NCBI GenBank assembly: GCA_024628785.1
Contig: CP102405.1
Span: forward strand, 558,001-622,000
Source: Fusobacteria bacterium ZRK30
GTDB lineage: Bacteria > Fusobacteriota > Fusobacteriia > Fusobacteriales > Fusobacteriaceae
Direction: 5' to 3'
Length of the DNA stretch: 64,000 bases
Both the position numbers and the translations under genes were made by a program. The notes beneath the pieces are model-generated. The model saw nothing but the letters and a program-made list of their open reading frames with translations, searched no databases and was not told where the DNA came from. Position 1 is the stretch's first letter. Every line of letters begins with the position of its first letter. Positions 9,459 through 17,471 of this stretch are shown here, piece after piece.

Positions 9459-9580
9459 TTTACTCTACCTCCCCCCGATGTAATAAATTTTATTAAACTT
9501 TAAATTTTATTGATTTAAATTATTTTTCCTATAAATCGATAAATTTTAGCATTTTTAAAACAAAAAAGATACAATAAAAT

Positions 9581-9644
9581 TAGTTATTTTTTTAACTAGA
9601 AAAAACCATATAAAGTTATAACTTTTTTAATTTTGTGGTAAGAT
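9581..9644 (+). promoter_or_regulatory. Promoter with overlapping palindromes for the FMN enzyme gene
   Basis: TTATAA (9616-9621) and TAAGAT (9639-9644) are 17 bases apart, with TGTGG before the -10 giving an extended -10 look. The perfect 14-bp palindrome AAAGTTATAACTTT (9612-9625) covers the -35 box, and TAGTTA..TAACTA (9581-9586/9593-9598) lies just upstream. The arrangement suggests a regulator binding site; which protein binds is unknown. Confidence 0.5.
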
Positions 9645-9749
9645 TTAGGAGACAAAAAACTGGGAAATTTAAGGCGTTTTTAATATAGAAATATGAAGGA
9701 TAAAAAAACTTAATATAGAGAATAAATAATTAAAATACGGAGGTAAAAA

Positions 9750-10769
9750 ATGAACTTAGCAGAGATAAAAAAAAATGCCCGGGAAAAGATGAAAGGTGTA
9801 TGTGCTATATGTCGTGAATGTAATGGTGTTTGGTGTAGAGGGATGGTCCCAGGAATGGGAGGAGCAGGAAATGGTTCTACTATGCAGAGGAATTATAATA
9901 AATTAAATGAGATAAGAGTTATGATGAAAACATTACATGATGCCAAGGATCCGGATGTTAAATTTAATTTTTTAGGGAAGGTACTTTCCAGCCCGGTAAT
10001 GGTAGCTCCTATAACGGGATTAAACTATAATGCCGGAGGAGCCGTAGAAGAGGAAGATTATATAGACGACATCGTAAACGGAAGTTTAGAATGCGGAACT
10101 ATAGCTATGATAGGTGATGGAGGAAATCCTGATTTTTATAGGTGGGGGATAGAAGCTATAAAAAAAGTGGATGGTAATGGTGTGGCTATCATAAAACCCC
10201 GTGAAAATTCTGAGATCATAAAAAGAATAAGGATGGCAGAGGAAGCAGGGGCACTGGCTGTAGGAGTAGATGTAGACGGAGCTGGATTATTGGTTATGAG
10301 TACTATGGGACAGCCTGTAGGACCAAAATCAGTGAAAGAATTAAAGGAATTGGTGGATTCGACGAAATTACCATTTATACTAAAGGGGATTCTCAGTGTA
10401 GAGGAAGCTAAGATAGCCATGGAAGCAGGAGTGGCAGGGATCATAGTATCTAACCATGGAGGCCGTGTGTTAAACGGTACCATAAGTTCAGTTGAGACAC
10501 TGGCTGAAATATCTGCAGCTGTTGGAGATAAGATGGTAGTAATAGCTGATGGAGGAGTAAGGGAAGGAATGGATATAGTAAAATTCTTAGCCCTTGGAGC
10601 TCACTGTATATTGGTAGGAAGACCTGTTATTTGGGGAAGTGTAGGAGGTAGAAGAGAAGGAGTAAAAGTAACTTTGGAAACTTTAAGAAATCAACTATAT
10701 CAAGCCATGATACTGACAGGTGCCGGTAGTTTAGAAGAAATAAATAAAAGTATGATATACAGGGATTAA
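9750..10769 (+). CDS. FMN-dependent alpha-hydroxy-acid dehydrogenase/oxidase family protein
   Basis: A 339-residue TIM-barrel flavoprotein of the lactate oxidase/glycolate oxidase family. The catalytic histidine lies in SNHGGR (His236), the FMN-phosphate region in VIADGGVREGMDI and ALGAHCILVGRP, and Lys212 in PFILKGI. Canonical family members oxidise 2-hydroxy acids. This one has a divergent N-terminus with a cysteine cluster C18-x2-C21-x2-C24-x4-C29 (CAICRECNGVWC), also seen in some clostridial relatives, which could bind metal or an Fe-S cluster. The usual N-terminal tyrosine region is replaced, so the substrate is uncertain. The start follows CGGAGG. It is monocistronic, between its own promoter and terminator. 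Confidence 0.8.
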   Translation: MNLAEIKKNAREKMKGVCAICRECNGVWCRGMVPGMGGAGNGSTMQRNYNKLNEIRVMMKTLHDAKDPDVKFNFLGKVLSSPVMVAPITGLNYNAGGAVEEEDYIDDIVNGSLECGTIAMIGDGGNPDFYRWGIEAIKKVDGNGVAIIKPRENSEIIKRIRMAEEAGALAVGVDVDGAGLLVMSTMGQPVGPKSVKELKELVDSTKLPFILKGILSVEEAKIAMEAGVAGIIVSNHGGRVLNGTISSVETLAEISAAVGDKMVVIADGGVREGMDIVKFLALGAHCILVGRPVIWGSVGGRREGVKVTLETLRNQLYQAMILTGAGSLEEINKSMIYRD

Positions 10770-10789
10770 TTAAAAAAATAAGAAAAAGA

Positions 10790-10819
10790 AAAAAAGGTGC
10801 GTTCTAGCACCTTTTTTTT
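10790..10819 (+). terminator. Intrinsic terminator after FMN enzyme gene
   Basis: AAAAAAGGTGC and GCACCTTTTTT form the stem around loop GTTCTA, followed by a run of eight T. Classic rho-independent terminator. Confidence 0.92.
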
Positions 10820-10869
10820 ATTATGCTGTATGATCTCTTTAGATTAAAAATAAAAAACGTCCAAAAGTA

Positions 10870-10898
10870 TTGACAAAGTGTTCATATTAGAGTAAACT
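10870..10898 (+). promoter_or_regulatory. Sigma-70-type promoter of the ABC transporter operon
   Basis: TTGACA (10870-10875) is a consensus -35 box; a 17-base spacer leads to TAAACT (10893-10898) as -10. The leader to the start codon is about 85 bases and contains no structure I can assign. Confidence 0.75.
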
Positions 10899-10989
10899 CA
10901 GTACTAATAGTTTAAATCGTACTTTTTAATCGAAGTATAGTGCCAATTAAATGGTATTTATATATAATTTTATTTAAGGAGATGAAAGA

Positions 10990-12165
10990 ATGAAAAAATT
11001 ATTTTTATTAGTTACAATGTTTGTAATGTCGGCGTTTGCCTTTTCAGCAGACTACCATATTGGTGTAGTATCCGGGACAGTATCTCAATCAGAAGACGGG
11101 CTTAGAGGAGCTCAGGAGTTAATAAACAAGTTTGGAGCAGCTGAAAACGGAGGGAAAGTAATACATATAACTTACCCGGATAACTTTATGCAGGAGATGG
11201 AAACTACAATCTCTCAAATCGTAAGTTTAGCAGATGACCCTAAGATGAAAGCAATAGTTATAACAGAAGCTATTCCTGGAACAGTGGAAGCATTTAGAAG
11301 GGTAAGGGAAAAAAATCCTGATATTTTATTAATTGCAAACAGTCCCCATGAAGATCCAGAGATGATCGCAGATGTAGCAGACTTAGTATTAAACCCCGAT
11401 AATGTGGCTAGAGGTTACTTAATTGTAAAAGCAGCTCAAGAGATGGGAGCAAAGAAATTTATGCATATATCATTTCCTAGACATATGAGTTATGAACTTT
11501 TATCTAGAAGAAGAGATATTATGAAACAGGCGGCAGCTGATTTAGGTATGGAATTTATAACTATGACTGCCCCAGACCCTGTAAGTGATGTCGGTGTAGC
11601 AGGAGCTCAACAATTTATCTTAGAAAAAGTGCCTTCATGGTTAAAAAAATACGGTAAAGATACTGCATTTTTCGCAACAAATGATGCACAGACTGAACCT
11701 TTATTAAAGAGGATAGCAGAAGATGGTGGATACTTTGTAGAAGCAGACCTGCCTTCTCCAACAATGGGATACCCTGGAGCTTTAGGAGTTAAATTTGATA
11801 AGAGTGAAAAGGGAAATTGGCCTAAGATATTGAAAAAAGTTGAAAAATCAGTAGTTAAAGCTGGTGGGTCAGGAAGAATGGGAACATGGGCATATTCATA
11901 TAACTTTGCTGCAGCAGTAGCTTTAGGAACTCATGCAATAGATGTAATAGAGGGAAGATCAGAGATAGATGATTTTGATGAAGTTATGGCTGCATTAGGA
12001 ATGCAAAGTCCTGGAGCAGGTTGGAATGGAAGTGAATATGTAGATGTTGACGGAATAGAGAGAGAAAACTTTTTCTTAGTATATCAAGATACATATGTAT
12101 TTGGAAAAGGATACTTAAATATGACAAACCTTGAAGTTCCTGAAAAATATTTTGAAATTAACTAA
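10990..12165 (+). CDS. DUF3798-type periplasmic binding protein of an ABC importer
   Basis: A 391-residue exported protein. Residues 1-20 form a signal peptide (MKKLFLL..AFAFSA) without a lipobox cysteine, so cleavage by signal peptidase I is expected. The mature part starts DYHIGVVSGTVSQSEDG and has the alternating alpha/beta pattern of type I periplasmic binding proteins; text such as QIVSLADDPKMKAIVITEAIPGT and FFATNDAQTEPLLKRI fits the DUF3798 family. It lies first in an operon with a double ATPase and two permeases, so it is the substrate-capturing part of an importer. The substrate is unknown; nucleosides, sugars and small signalling molecules are all possible. Start follows TAAGGAGATG. 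An internal terminator follows it. Confidence 0.75.
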   Translation: MKKLFLLVTMFVMSAFAFSADYHIGVVSGTVSQSEDGLRGAQELINKFGAAENGGKVIHITYPDNFMQEMETTISQIVSLADDPKMKAIVITEAIPGTVEAFRRVREKNPDILLIANSPHEDPEMIADVADLVLNPDNVARGYLIVKAAQEMGAKKFMHISFPRHMSYELLSRRRDIMKQAAADLGMEFITMTAPDPVSDVGVAGAQQFILEKVPSWLKKYGKDTAFFATNDAQTEPLLKRIAEDGGYFVEADLPSPTMGYPGALGVKFDKSEKGNWPKILKKVEKSVVKAGGSGRMGTWAYSYNFAAAVALGTHAIDVIEGRSEIDDFDEVMAALGMQSPGAGWNGSEYVDVDGIERENFFLVYQDTYVFGKGYLNMTNLEVPEKYFEIN

Positions 12166-12185
12166 AAACCTAACTAAGATAAAGT

Positions 12186-12208
12186 GGAGGGGCGAAAGCC
12201 CCTTTTTT
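12186..12208 (+). terminator. Internal terminator/attenuator between binding protein and ATPase genes
   Basis: GGGGC-gaaa-GCCCC (12189-12202) followed by TTTTTT. It stands between the binding-protein gene and the ATPase gene of one transporter, so it probably lets the binding protein be made in excess by partial termination. Confidence 0.8.
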
Positions 12209-12239
12209 ATCATTAAATCGGAAAAACAGGGGGAAACCA

Positions 12240-13832
12240 GTGAGTGAACTACTTTTAAAGATAGAAAATTTGTCCAAATCATTTGGCGAAAATTGTGTGT
12301 TAAAAGACATAAATATAAGTATAAACAAGGGTGAGATAATAGGCTTGGTAGGAGAAAATGGAGCAGGAAAGTCGACTCTAATGAAAACTATATTTGGAAT
12401 GCCTGTAATTCGTGAAACAGGTGGATATGGCGGGAGTATAAAATTTGAAGGAAAGGAAATAGATTTTAAATCTCCATTTGATGCTTTAGAAGCAGGAATA
12501 GGGATGGTACATCAAGAGTTTTCCCTGATACCTGGATTTGAAGCTACTGAAAATATAGTTCTTAATAGGGAATCGACTAAAAATAGTTTTTTAGAAATTC
12601 TATTTGGTGACAGGATAAAAAAATTAGATAATTTGGAAATGGAAGCTAGAGCAGGGATAGCAGTGGGACATCTAGGTGTAAAGATGGATCCAAAAACTAT
12701 AATAAAAGAGATGCCCGTAGCACATAAACAATTTACAGAGATAGCCCGGGAGATAGAGAGGGAAAATACAAAGCTGTTGGTACTGGATGAACCTACAGCA
12801 GTCCTTACAGAATCAGAAGCAGAGATCTTATTGCAGACTATGAAACGACTTGCTAATGAGGGGATCTCAATAGTTTTTATAACCCATAGATTAAATGAGA
12901 TCATGGAAATAAGTGATAAGGTAGTAGTTCTCCGGGATGGGGTCCTAATAAAGGAGGTAGAAACAAAGAAAACTAACTCCCACGAGATAACTGAATGGAT
13001 GATCGGAAGAAGTTTCAGCGAATCGGAAGCTATGAAAAAAGTGACTGAAAACAAGGAAGTTCTGCTGGAATTAGATGAGTTCTGGGTAGATATGCCTGGA
13101 GAAACAGTAAAAAAATTAGACCTGAAAGTATATAAAGGCGAAATATTGGGAATAGGCGGAATGGCAGGACAGGGAAAATTAGGAATAGCCAATGGGATCA
13201 TGGGGCTTTACACCACTGGAGGAAAACTAATTTTTAGAGGGGAAAATTTAGAGCTGAATAAGCCTAAGTTACCCCTGGAAAATGGTATTTTTCTGGTGTC
13301 GGAAGACAGAAAGGGAGTGGGGCTGCTCCTGGATGGAACTATTGAAGATAATATAGCTTACTCTGCAATCCAAATCAAGGATGAATTCGTCAAAAAATAT
13401 CTTGGAGGTCTGGTAGAGTGGGTCGATGAAAAAAATGTGGAAAAAAATGCGTTGGAATATATAAAGAAGTTAGAGATTAGGTGCTTGAGCTCTAAACAGA
13501 CAGCTGGAGAACTCAGCGGAGGAAATCAACAGAAAGTCTGCCTGGCTAAGGCATTTACTATGAAACCTGAATTGTTGATGGTTTCGGAGCCAACCAGGGG
13601 AATAGATGTAGGAGCAAAAAAATTAGTTTTGGAGACTCTCCGGGAATACAATGAAAAATATGGTACTACGATAGTCATAACTTCTTCAGAGCTTGAGGAG
13701 CTCCGAGGTATCAGTGACAGGATAGCTATAATAACAGAGGGTAAAGTAGCTGGGATACTGCCTCCAGAAGCAGATATAATTAAATTTGGAGAATTGATGG
13801 TAGGGATAGGAGGAACTGATGGAAAAAATTAA
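12240..13832 (+). CDS. Sugar/nucleoside-type double ABC ATPase
   Basis: A 530-residue protein with two fused ABC domains, as in RbsA/MglA and nucleoside importers. Domain 1 has Walker A GENGAGKST (about 39-47), Q-loop VHQEF, and Walker B LLVLDEPTA. Domain 2 has the usual degenerate P-loop (GGMAGQGKLG, about 303-312), an intact signature LSGGNQQK and VSEPTRGID. It powers import of the ligand captured by the upstream binding protein. The GTG start follows CAGGGGG. The end overlaps the first permease gene by 14 bases, indicating translational coupling. Overall length is normal for the family. Confidence 0.9.
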   Translation: MSELLLKIENLSKSFGENCVLKDINISINKGEIIGLVGENGAGKSTLMKTIFGMPVIRETGGYGGSIKFEGKEIDFKSPFDALEAGIGMVHQEFSLIPGFEATENIVLNRESTKNSFLEILFGDRIKKLDNLEMEARAGIAVGHLGVKMDPKTIIKEMPVAHKQFTEIAREIERENTKLLVLDEPTAVLTESEAEILLQTMKRLANEGISIVFITHRLNEIMEISDKVVVLRDGVLIKEVETKKTNSHEITEWMIGRSFSESEAMKKVTENKEVLLELDEFWVDMPGETVKKLDLKVYKGEILGIGGMAGQGKLGIANGIMGLYTTGGKLIFRGENLELNKPKLPLENGIFLVSEDRKGVGLLLDGTIEDNIAYSAIQIKDEFVKKYLGGLVEWVDEKNVEKNALEYIKKLEIRCLSSKQTAGELSGGNQQKVCLAKAFTMKPELLMVSEPTRGIDVGAKKLVLETLREYNEKYGTTIVITSSELEELRGISDRIAIITEGKVAGILPPEADIIKFGELMVGIGGTDGKN

Positions 13833-14856
13833 AAGTTATATTGAAACTATGGGATGGCCCAGGGTAATAATAGCGCTGTTTCTTTTGAGCATGTATGTGG
13901 TTGCTCCATTTGTAGGCTTGAATTTGGGGACATCTATAAGTGATACACTGATAAGATTTGGAATGAACGCTATCCTGGTATTATCTCTTATGCCTATGAT
14001 ATATTCGGGAACAGGACTAAATTTTGGGCTGCCTTTAGGGGTGGAAGCAGGATTGATTGGAGCGGTAATTAGTGTAGAGATGGGACTTACTGGAGTTTTA
14101 GGATTTTGGGGAGCTATCATAATGGCAATTCCATTTGCAGTTATATTTGGATGGGGCTACTCACAGATATTAAACAGGGTAAAGGGTGGAGAGATGATGA
14201 TCGCTACCTATGTAGGATTCTCTTCAGTAGCAATTATGTGTATCATGTGGCTTATATTACCCTTTAAAAGCCAGGATATGATCTGGGCATATGGAGGATC
14301 AGGTCTTCGTACAACAATAAGTATAGAAAATTACTGGCAGGGAGCATTGAATAAAATCTTCCCAATGGCAGATAAAATACCATTTGGTGAGATAATCTTC
14401 TTTGGTTTTTTGGCATTTTTGATGTGGGGATTCTTTAAAACTAAATCAGGTCTGGCAATGAAAGCCGTAGGAGCTAATCCCAAATTTGCTCTGGCAACAG
14501 GTGTAAATATAGATAAAGTAAGGACTAAGTCGGTAATAATGTCTACTATGTTAGCTGCTGTAGGAATTATAGTATATCAACAGAGTTTCGGGTTTATTCA
14601 GCTGTATTTAGCACCATTTTATATGGCATTTCCGGCAATTGCAGCGATCCTTATAGGAGGAGCTTCTGTAAATAAAGCAACTGTAATAAATGTAATGATA
14701 GGAACTTTTTTATTCCAGGGGATTCTTACAATGACACCTTCGGTAATAAATAACTTGGTCAAAACAGATATGTCAGAAACCTTGAGGATAATAATTTCAA
14801 ATGGAATGATTCTCTATGCTTTGACTAGGAAAGGGGGTAAAAAGAATGGAAAATAA
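13819..14856 (+). CDS. ABC importer permease, first subunit (RbsC/LivH-like)
   Basis: A 345-residue integral membrane protein with about nine to ten hydrophobic segments, of the BPD_transp_2 family used by sugar, nucleoside and branched-chain amino-acid importers. The conserved block AMKAVGANPKFALATGVNIDKVRTKSV (about 213-239) is the cytoplasmic coupling loop that contacts the ATPase; AFPAIAAILIGGAS is the following conserved membrane segment. The start codon lies inside the end of the ATPase gene and the stop overlaps the next permease gene by 11 bases, so the two permeases are made together and probably form a heterodimer. Confidence 0.88.
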   Translation: MEKIKSYIETMGWPRVIIALFLLSMYVVAPFVGLNLGTSISDTLIRFGMNAILVLSLMPMIYSGTGLNFGLPLGVEAGLIGAVISVEMGLTGVLGFWGAIIMAIPFAVIFGWGYSQILNRVKGGEMMIATYVGFSSVAIMCIMWLILPFKSQDMIWAYGGSGLRTTISIENYWQGALNKIFPMADKIPFGEIIFFGFLAFLMWGFFKTKSGLAMKAVGANPKFALATGVNIDKVRTKSVIMSTMLAAVGIIVYQQSFGFIQLYLAPFYMAFPAIAAILIGGASVNKATVINVMIGTFLFQGILTMTPSVINNLVKTDMSETLRIIISNGMILYALTRKGGKKNGK

Positions 14857-15949
14857 AGGTAAAAAGTTTCTCATAAATAACATAGTACCCATAGTGATAT
14901 TAATAATGATTGTCATGGCTGCTCCGATATCTGGTCTTTCAGGTGGGTATTTGGTTCAGGAGATGATCTCCAGACTTTCCAGGAACTCATTTTTGGTACT
15001 CTCTCTTATCATACCGGTAGTTGCAGGAATGGGACTGAACTTTGGAATAGTTTTAGGAGCTATGGCCGGCCAGCTGGGTCTTATCTTTATTACAGATTGG
15101 AGAATAGTAGGGATGGAAGGGATTATGTTGGCGGTCTTAATCTCATTACCTATAGCTGTCTTATTGGGTATATTAGGCGGATATATATTGAATAAAGCCA
15201 AGGGCAGAGAGATGATAACCTCTATAATCATGGGATTTTTTATAAATGGTGTCTATCAGCTGATAGTTTTATATGGGATGGGAAATATCATTCCCATGAC
15301 AAATAAAAAAATAATATTAAGCCGTGGATACGGGATCAGAAACGCCATCGACTTAAAAAATATTCGTCAGGTTTTAGATAAATCTATGGTTGTAAAGGTA
15401 GGAGAATTCACAATACCTCTTCTGACTATATTAATAATAGGAGGCCTGTGTTTATTTATAGTCTGGTTTAGGAAAACTAAGTTAGGCCAGGATATGAGAG
15501 CTATAGGTCAGGATATGGAGATAGCCAAATCTGCAGGAATAGCAGTGGAAAAAACCAGGGTCTTATCAATTGTAATATCTACTGTATTAGCCTCTATCGG
15601 GCAGATAATATTTTTACAAAATATAGGGACAATGAATACATATAACAGTCATGAACAGATAGGGATGTTCTCTATCGCAGCGATCCTAATAGGCGGGGCA
15701 ACAGCTGCAAAAGCCAGTATACCCAACGCTTTAGGTGGAATAATATTATTTCATCTGATGTTTGTGATATCACCTAGAGCAGGAAAGGAATTGGTCGGAT
15801 CAGCTCAAATAGGGGAGTTTTTCAGGGTGTTTATCTCCTACGGAGTAATAGCCTTGGCTCTAGTATTACATCAATGGAGAAGGGAACAGGAAAATAAAGC
15901 TGAAAGGAAGAGGATGATGGAGATACAGCTTTCTGGAGGTGAAAAATAA
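14846..15949 (+). CDS. ABC importer permease, second subunit (RbsC/LivM-like)
   Basis: A 367-residue membrane protein of the same family as its upstream neighbour, with about ten hydrophobic segments. Its coupling loop reads DMRAIGQDMEIAKSAGIAVEKTRVLSI (about 215-240), and SIAAILIGGATAAKAS is the matching later segment. It has a basic, glutamate-rich C-terminal tail (HQWRREQENKAERKRMMEIQL). It overlaps the first permease gene and abuts the small downstream gene by one base, so the operon is tightly coupled. It is presumed to pair with the first permease in one importer. Confidence 0.88.
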   Translation: MENKGKKFLINNIVPIVILIMIVMAAPISGLSGGYLVQEMISRLSRNSFLVLSLIIPVVAGMGLNFGIVLGAMAGQLGLIFITDWRIVGMEGIMLAVLISLPIAVLLGILGGYILNKAKGREMITSIIMGFFINGVYQLIVLYGMGNIIPMTNKKIILSRGYGIRNAIDLKNIRQVLDKSMVVKVGEFTIPLLTILIIGGLCLFIVWFRKTKLGQDMRAIGQDMEIAKSAGIAVEKTRVLSIVISTVLASIGQIIFLQNIGTMNTYNSHEQIGMFSIAAILIGGATAAKASIPNALGGIILFHLMFVISPRAGKELVGSAQIGEFFRVFISYGVIALALVLHQWRREQENKAERKRMMEIQLSGGEK

Positions 15950-16314
15950 TGAAAACTATTGCTACCAGAATAGGAGTTATTCTAGCCATGATCCTTTTGG
16001 GAATATTTTTATTTATAAGCGGGAAGGAGCATGCAGTATTTATAGAAAATAAAGGAGAAAAATATACTCCTAAAAATGCCTACTATATCCTGGATGGAAA
16101 AAAAGAAGTTAAGATAAAGAAAAAGAAGAAAAAAAGAGAGTATGTAAAGGGTGTAAATCATACTATAGAGGTTAGGTTTAAAGATGCCGATGGAATAGAA
16201 AAAAAAGTTGTTAAAGAATTTAAAACAAAGATGGGTAAGAAGATAACGATAAATGCAGCTATGATAGAAAATGATTCATGGATGAAAATAGAAGAGTTAA
16301 AAAGTAAAAAATAA
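15949..16314 (+). CDS. Small lysine-rich membrane-anchored protein of the importer operon
   Basis: A 121-residue protein with one N-terminal hydrophobic segment (about 8-24) acting as an anchor or uncleaved signal, then a basic exported region containing a run of lysines (VKIKKKKKKREYV). It appears beta-rich after residue 40 (HTIEVRFKDADGIEKKVVKEF). It resembles small proteins found at the end of similar operons in Fusobacteria (possibly the DUF6672 family; this is from memory and not checked). The start overlaps the permease stop (TAATG), so it belongs to the transporter. Function unknown; an accessory or assembly factor is plausible. Confidence 0.6.
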   Translation: MKTIATRIGVILAMILLGIFLFISGKEHAVFIENKGEKYTPKNAYYILDGKKEVKIKKKKKKREYVKGVNHTIEVRFKDADGIEKKVVKEFKTKMGKKITINAAMIENDSWMKIEELKSKK

Positions 16315-16322
16315 TTAAGATT

Positions 16323-16355
16323 ATTCCCGGTTATGAAAATAACTGGGAATTTTTT
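16323..16355 (+). terminator. Intrinsic terminator of the ABC importer operon
   Basis: ATTCCCGGTTAT and ATAACTGGGAAT form a stem with loop GAAA (one G-U pair), followed by TTTTTT. Confidence 0.9.
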
Positions 16356-16493
16356 ATGAAAATAAAACTAAGATGTAAGTTAAGTTTTTCACTAGAATGG
16401 TTTGTAGCTCTTTTGTTGCAAGAAAAAGTATTTTTTATCCCCCTTATCGCTTTGAGAAAAAAATAACTTATACTTTTAATTACCTTTTACCCC

Positions 16494-16545
16494 TTGAAAT
16501 TATTGAGAAAAGGTATTAGACTTTAAATTGTAGACACATTTTAAA
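16494..16545 (+). promoter_or_regulatory. nadABC promoter with start-site palindrome (candidate operator)
   Basis: TTGAAA (16494-16499), 17-base spacer, TAGACT (16517-16522). An imperfect 24-bp palindrome at 16522-16545 reads TTTAAA-N-TGT-N4-ACA-N-TTTAAA and sits over the expected transcription start, where a repressor would block transcription. NAD synthesis genes are often controlled by NiaR or NrtR; assignment to either is inference. Confidence 0.6.
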
Positions 16546-16566
16546 CTAAAAAAAATGGGGGACGAT

Positions 16567-17469
16567 ATGAATCAGTTAGAGAAGTTAAAGAAATTGAAAA
16601 AAGAGAAAAATGCAATAATTCTTGCTCATTATTATCAAAATGCAGATGTACAGGATGTTGCTGATTATGTAGGAGATTCTTATTATCTAAGTGAGGTTGG
16701 AAGGGATAGTGATGCAGATATAATCGTATACTGTGGAGTAAAATTTATGGCTGAAAGTGCTAAGATACTTTCTCCTGAAAAAAAAGTATTGTTTCCGGCT
16801 CATGGAGATGCTACTTGCTGTATGGAACACCAGGCTACCCCTGGATTGGTATTGGAGATGAAAAAAGCTCATCCAAATGCCAAAGTAATAACCTATATAA
16901 ATTCATCCAGTGAGGTGAAAGCAGTATCAGATGCTTGCTGTACCTCTTCTTCTGCTCTAAAAATCGTTGAAAATATAGATGCTGACGAGATAATATTTGT
17001 ACCGGATCAAAATTTGGCTTCATATGTAGCAGAACAGACAGATAAAAAAATCATCCCATTTGATGGTCAGTGTAATGTGCATCATAAGGTAACTTTGGAA
17101 AACATAAAAAAATTGATAGAGGAACATGGAGATATAGAGATTTTAGCTCATCCAGAGTGTCAGAAAGAGATAAGAGATATCTCTACTTATGTAGGGAGTA
17201 CCGCTGGAATATTAAACTATGCTAAAACTTCTCCCAATAAAGAATTTATTGTGGTGACGGAAAGAGGGATCCAGCATCAACTGAAAAAAGACAGTCCGGA
17301 GAAGAGTTTTTATTTTCCATATATGATATGTTCGCCTATGAAGAGGGTGTTTATAGAGACGATTATAGATGCCTTGGAAAATGAGAAATGTGAGGTAATA
17401 ATGGATGAAGAGCTTATAAAAAAAGCTAAGGTTTCCCTTCTAAATATGCATAAATATGCAGGAGGGTAG
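16567..17469 (+). CDS. nadA: Quinolinate synthase
   Basis: NadA condenses iminoaspartate with dihydroxyacetone phosphate to quinolinate using a [4Fe-4S] cluster. Three quasi-equivalent domains are visible. Cluster ligands, by spacing and context, are the Cys in GDATCCMEH (Cys84 or 85), GQCNVHHK (Cys169) and MICSPMKR (Cys255). The substrate-binding text AHYYQNADVQDVADYVGDS, VTYINSSSEVKA-like and HPECQ is present. An in-frame ATG four codons earlier (16555) has no ribosome site, whereas the ATG at 16567 follows GGGGGAC; this gives 300 residues, normal for NadA. It is the first gene of nadA-nadB-nadC. Confidence 0.95.
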   Translation: MNQLEKLKKLKKEKNAIILAHYYQNADVQDVADYVGDSYYLSEVGRDSDADIIVYCGVKFMAESAKILSPEKKVLFPAHGDATCCMEHQATPGLVLEMKKAHPNAKVITYINSSSEVKAVSDACCTSSSALKIVENIDADEIIFVPDQNLASYVAEQTDKKIIPFDGQCNVHHKVTLENIKKLIEEHGDIEILAHPECQKEIRDISTYVGSTAGILNYAKTSPNKEFIVVTERGIQHQLKKDSPEKSFYFPYMICSPMKRVFIETIIDALENEKCEVIMDEELIKKAKVSLLNMHKYAGG

Positions 17470-17471
17470 AT

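Noticed and set aside
12512-13201. 229-codon minus-strand frame inside the ABC ATPase gene
   Set aside because: Serine/isoleucine-rich antisense shadow of a well-supported gene.
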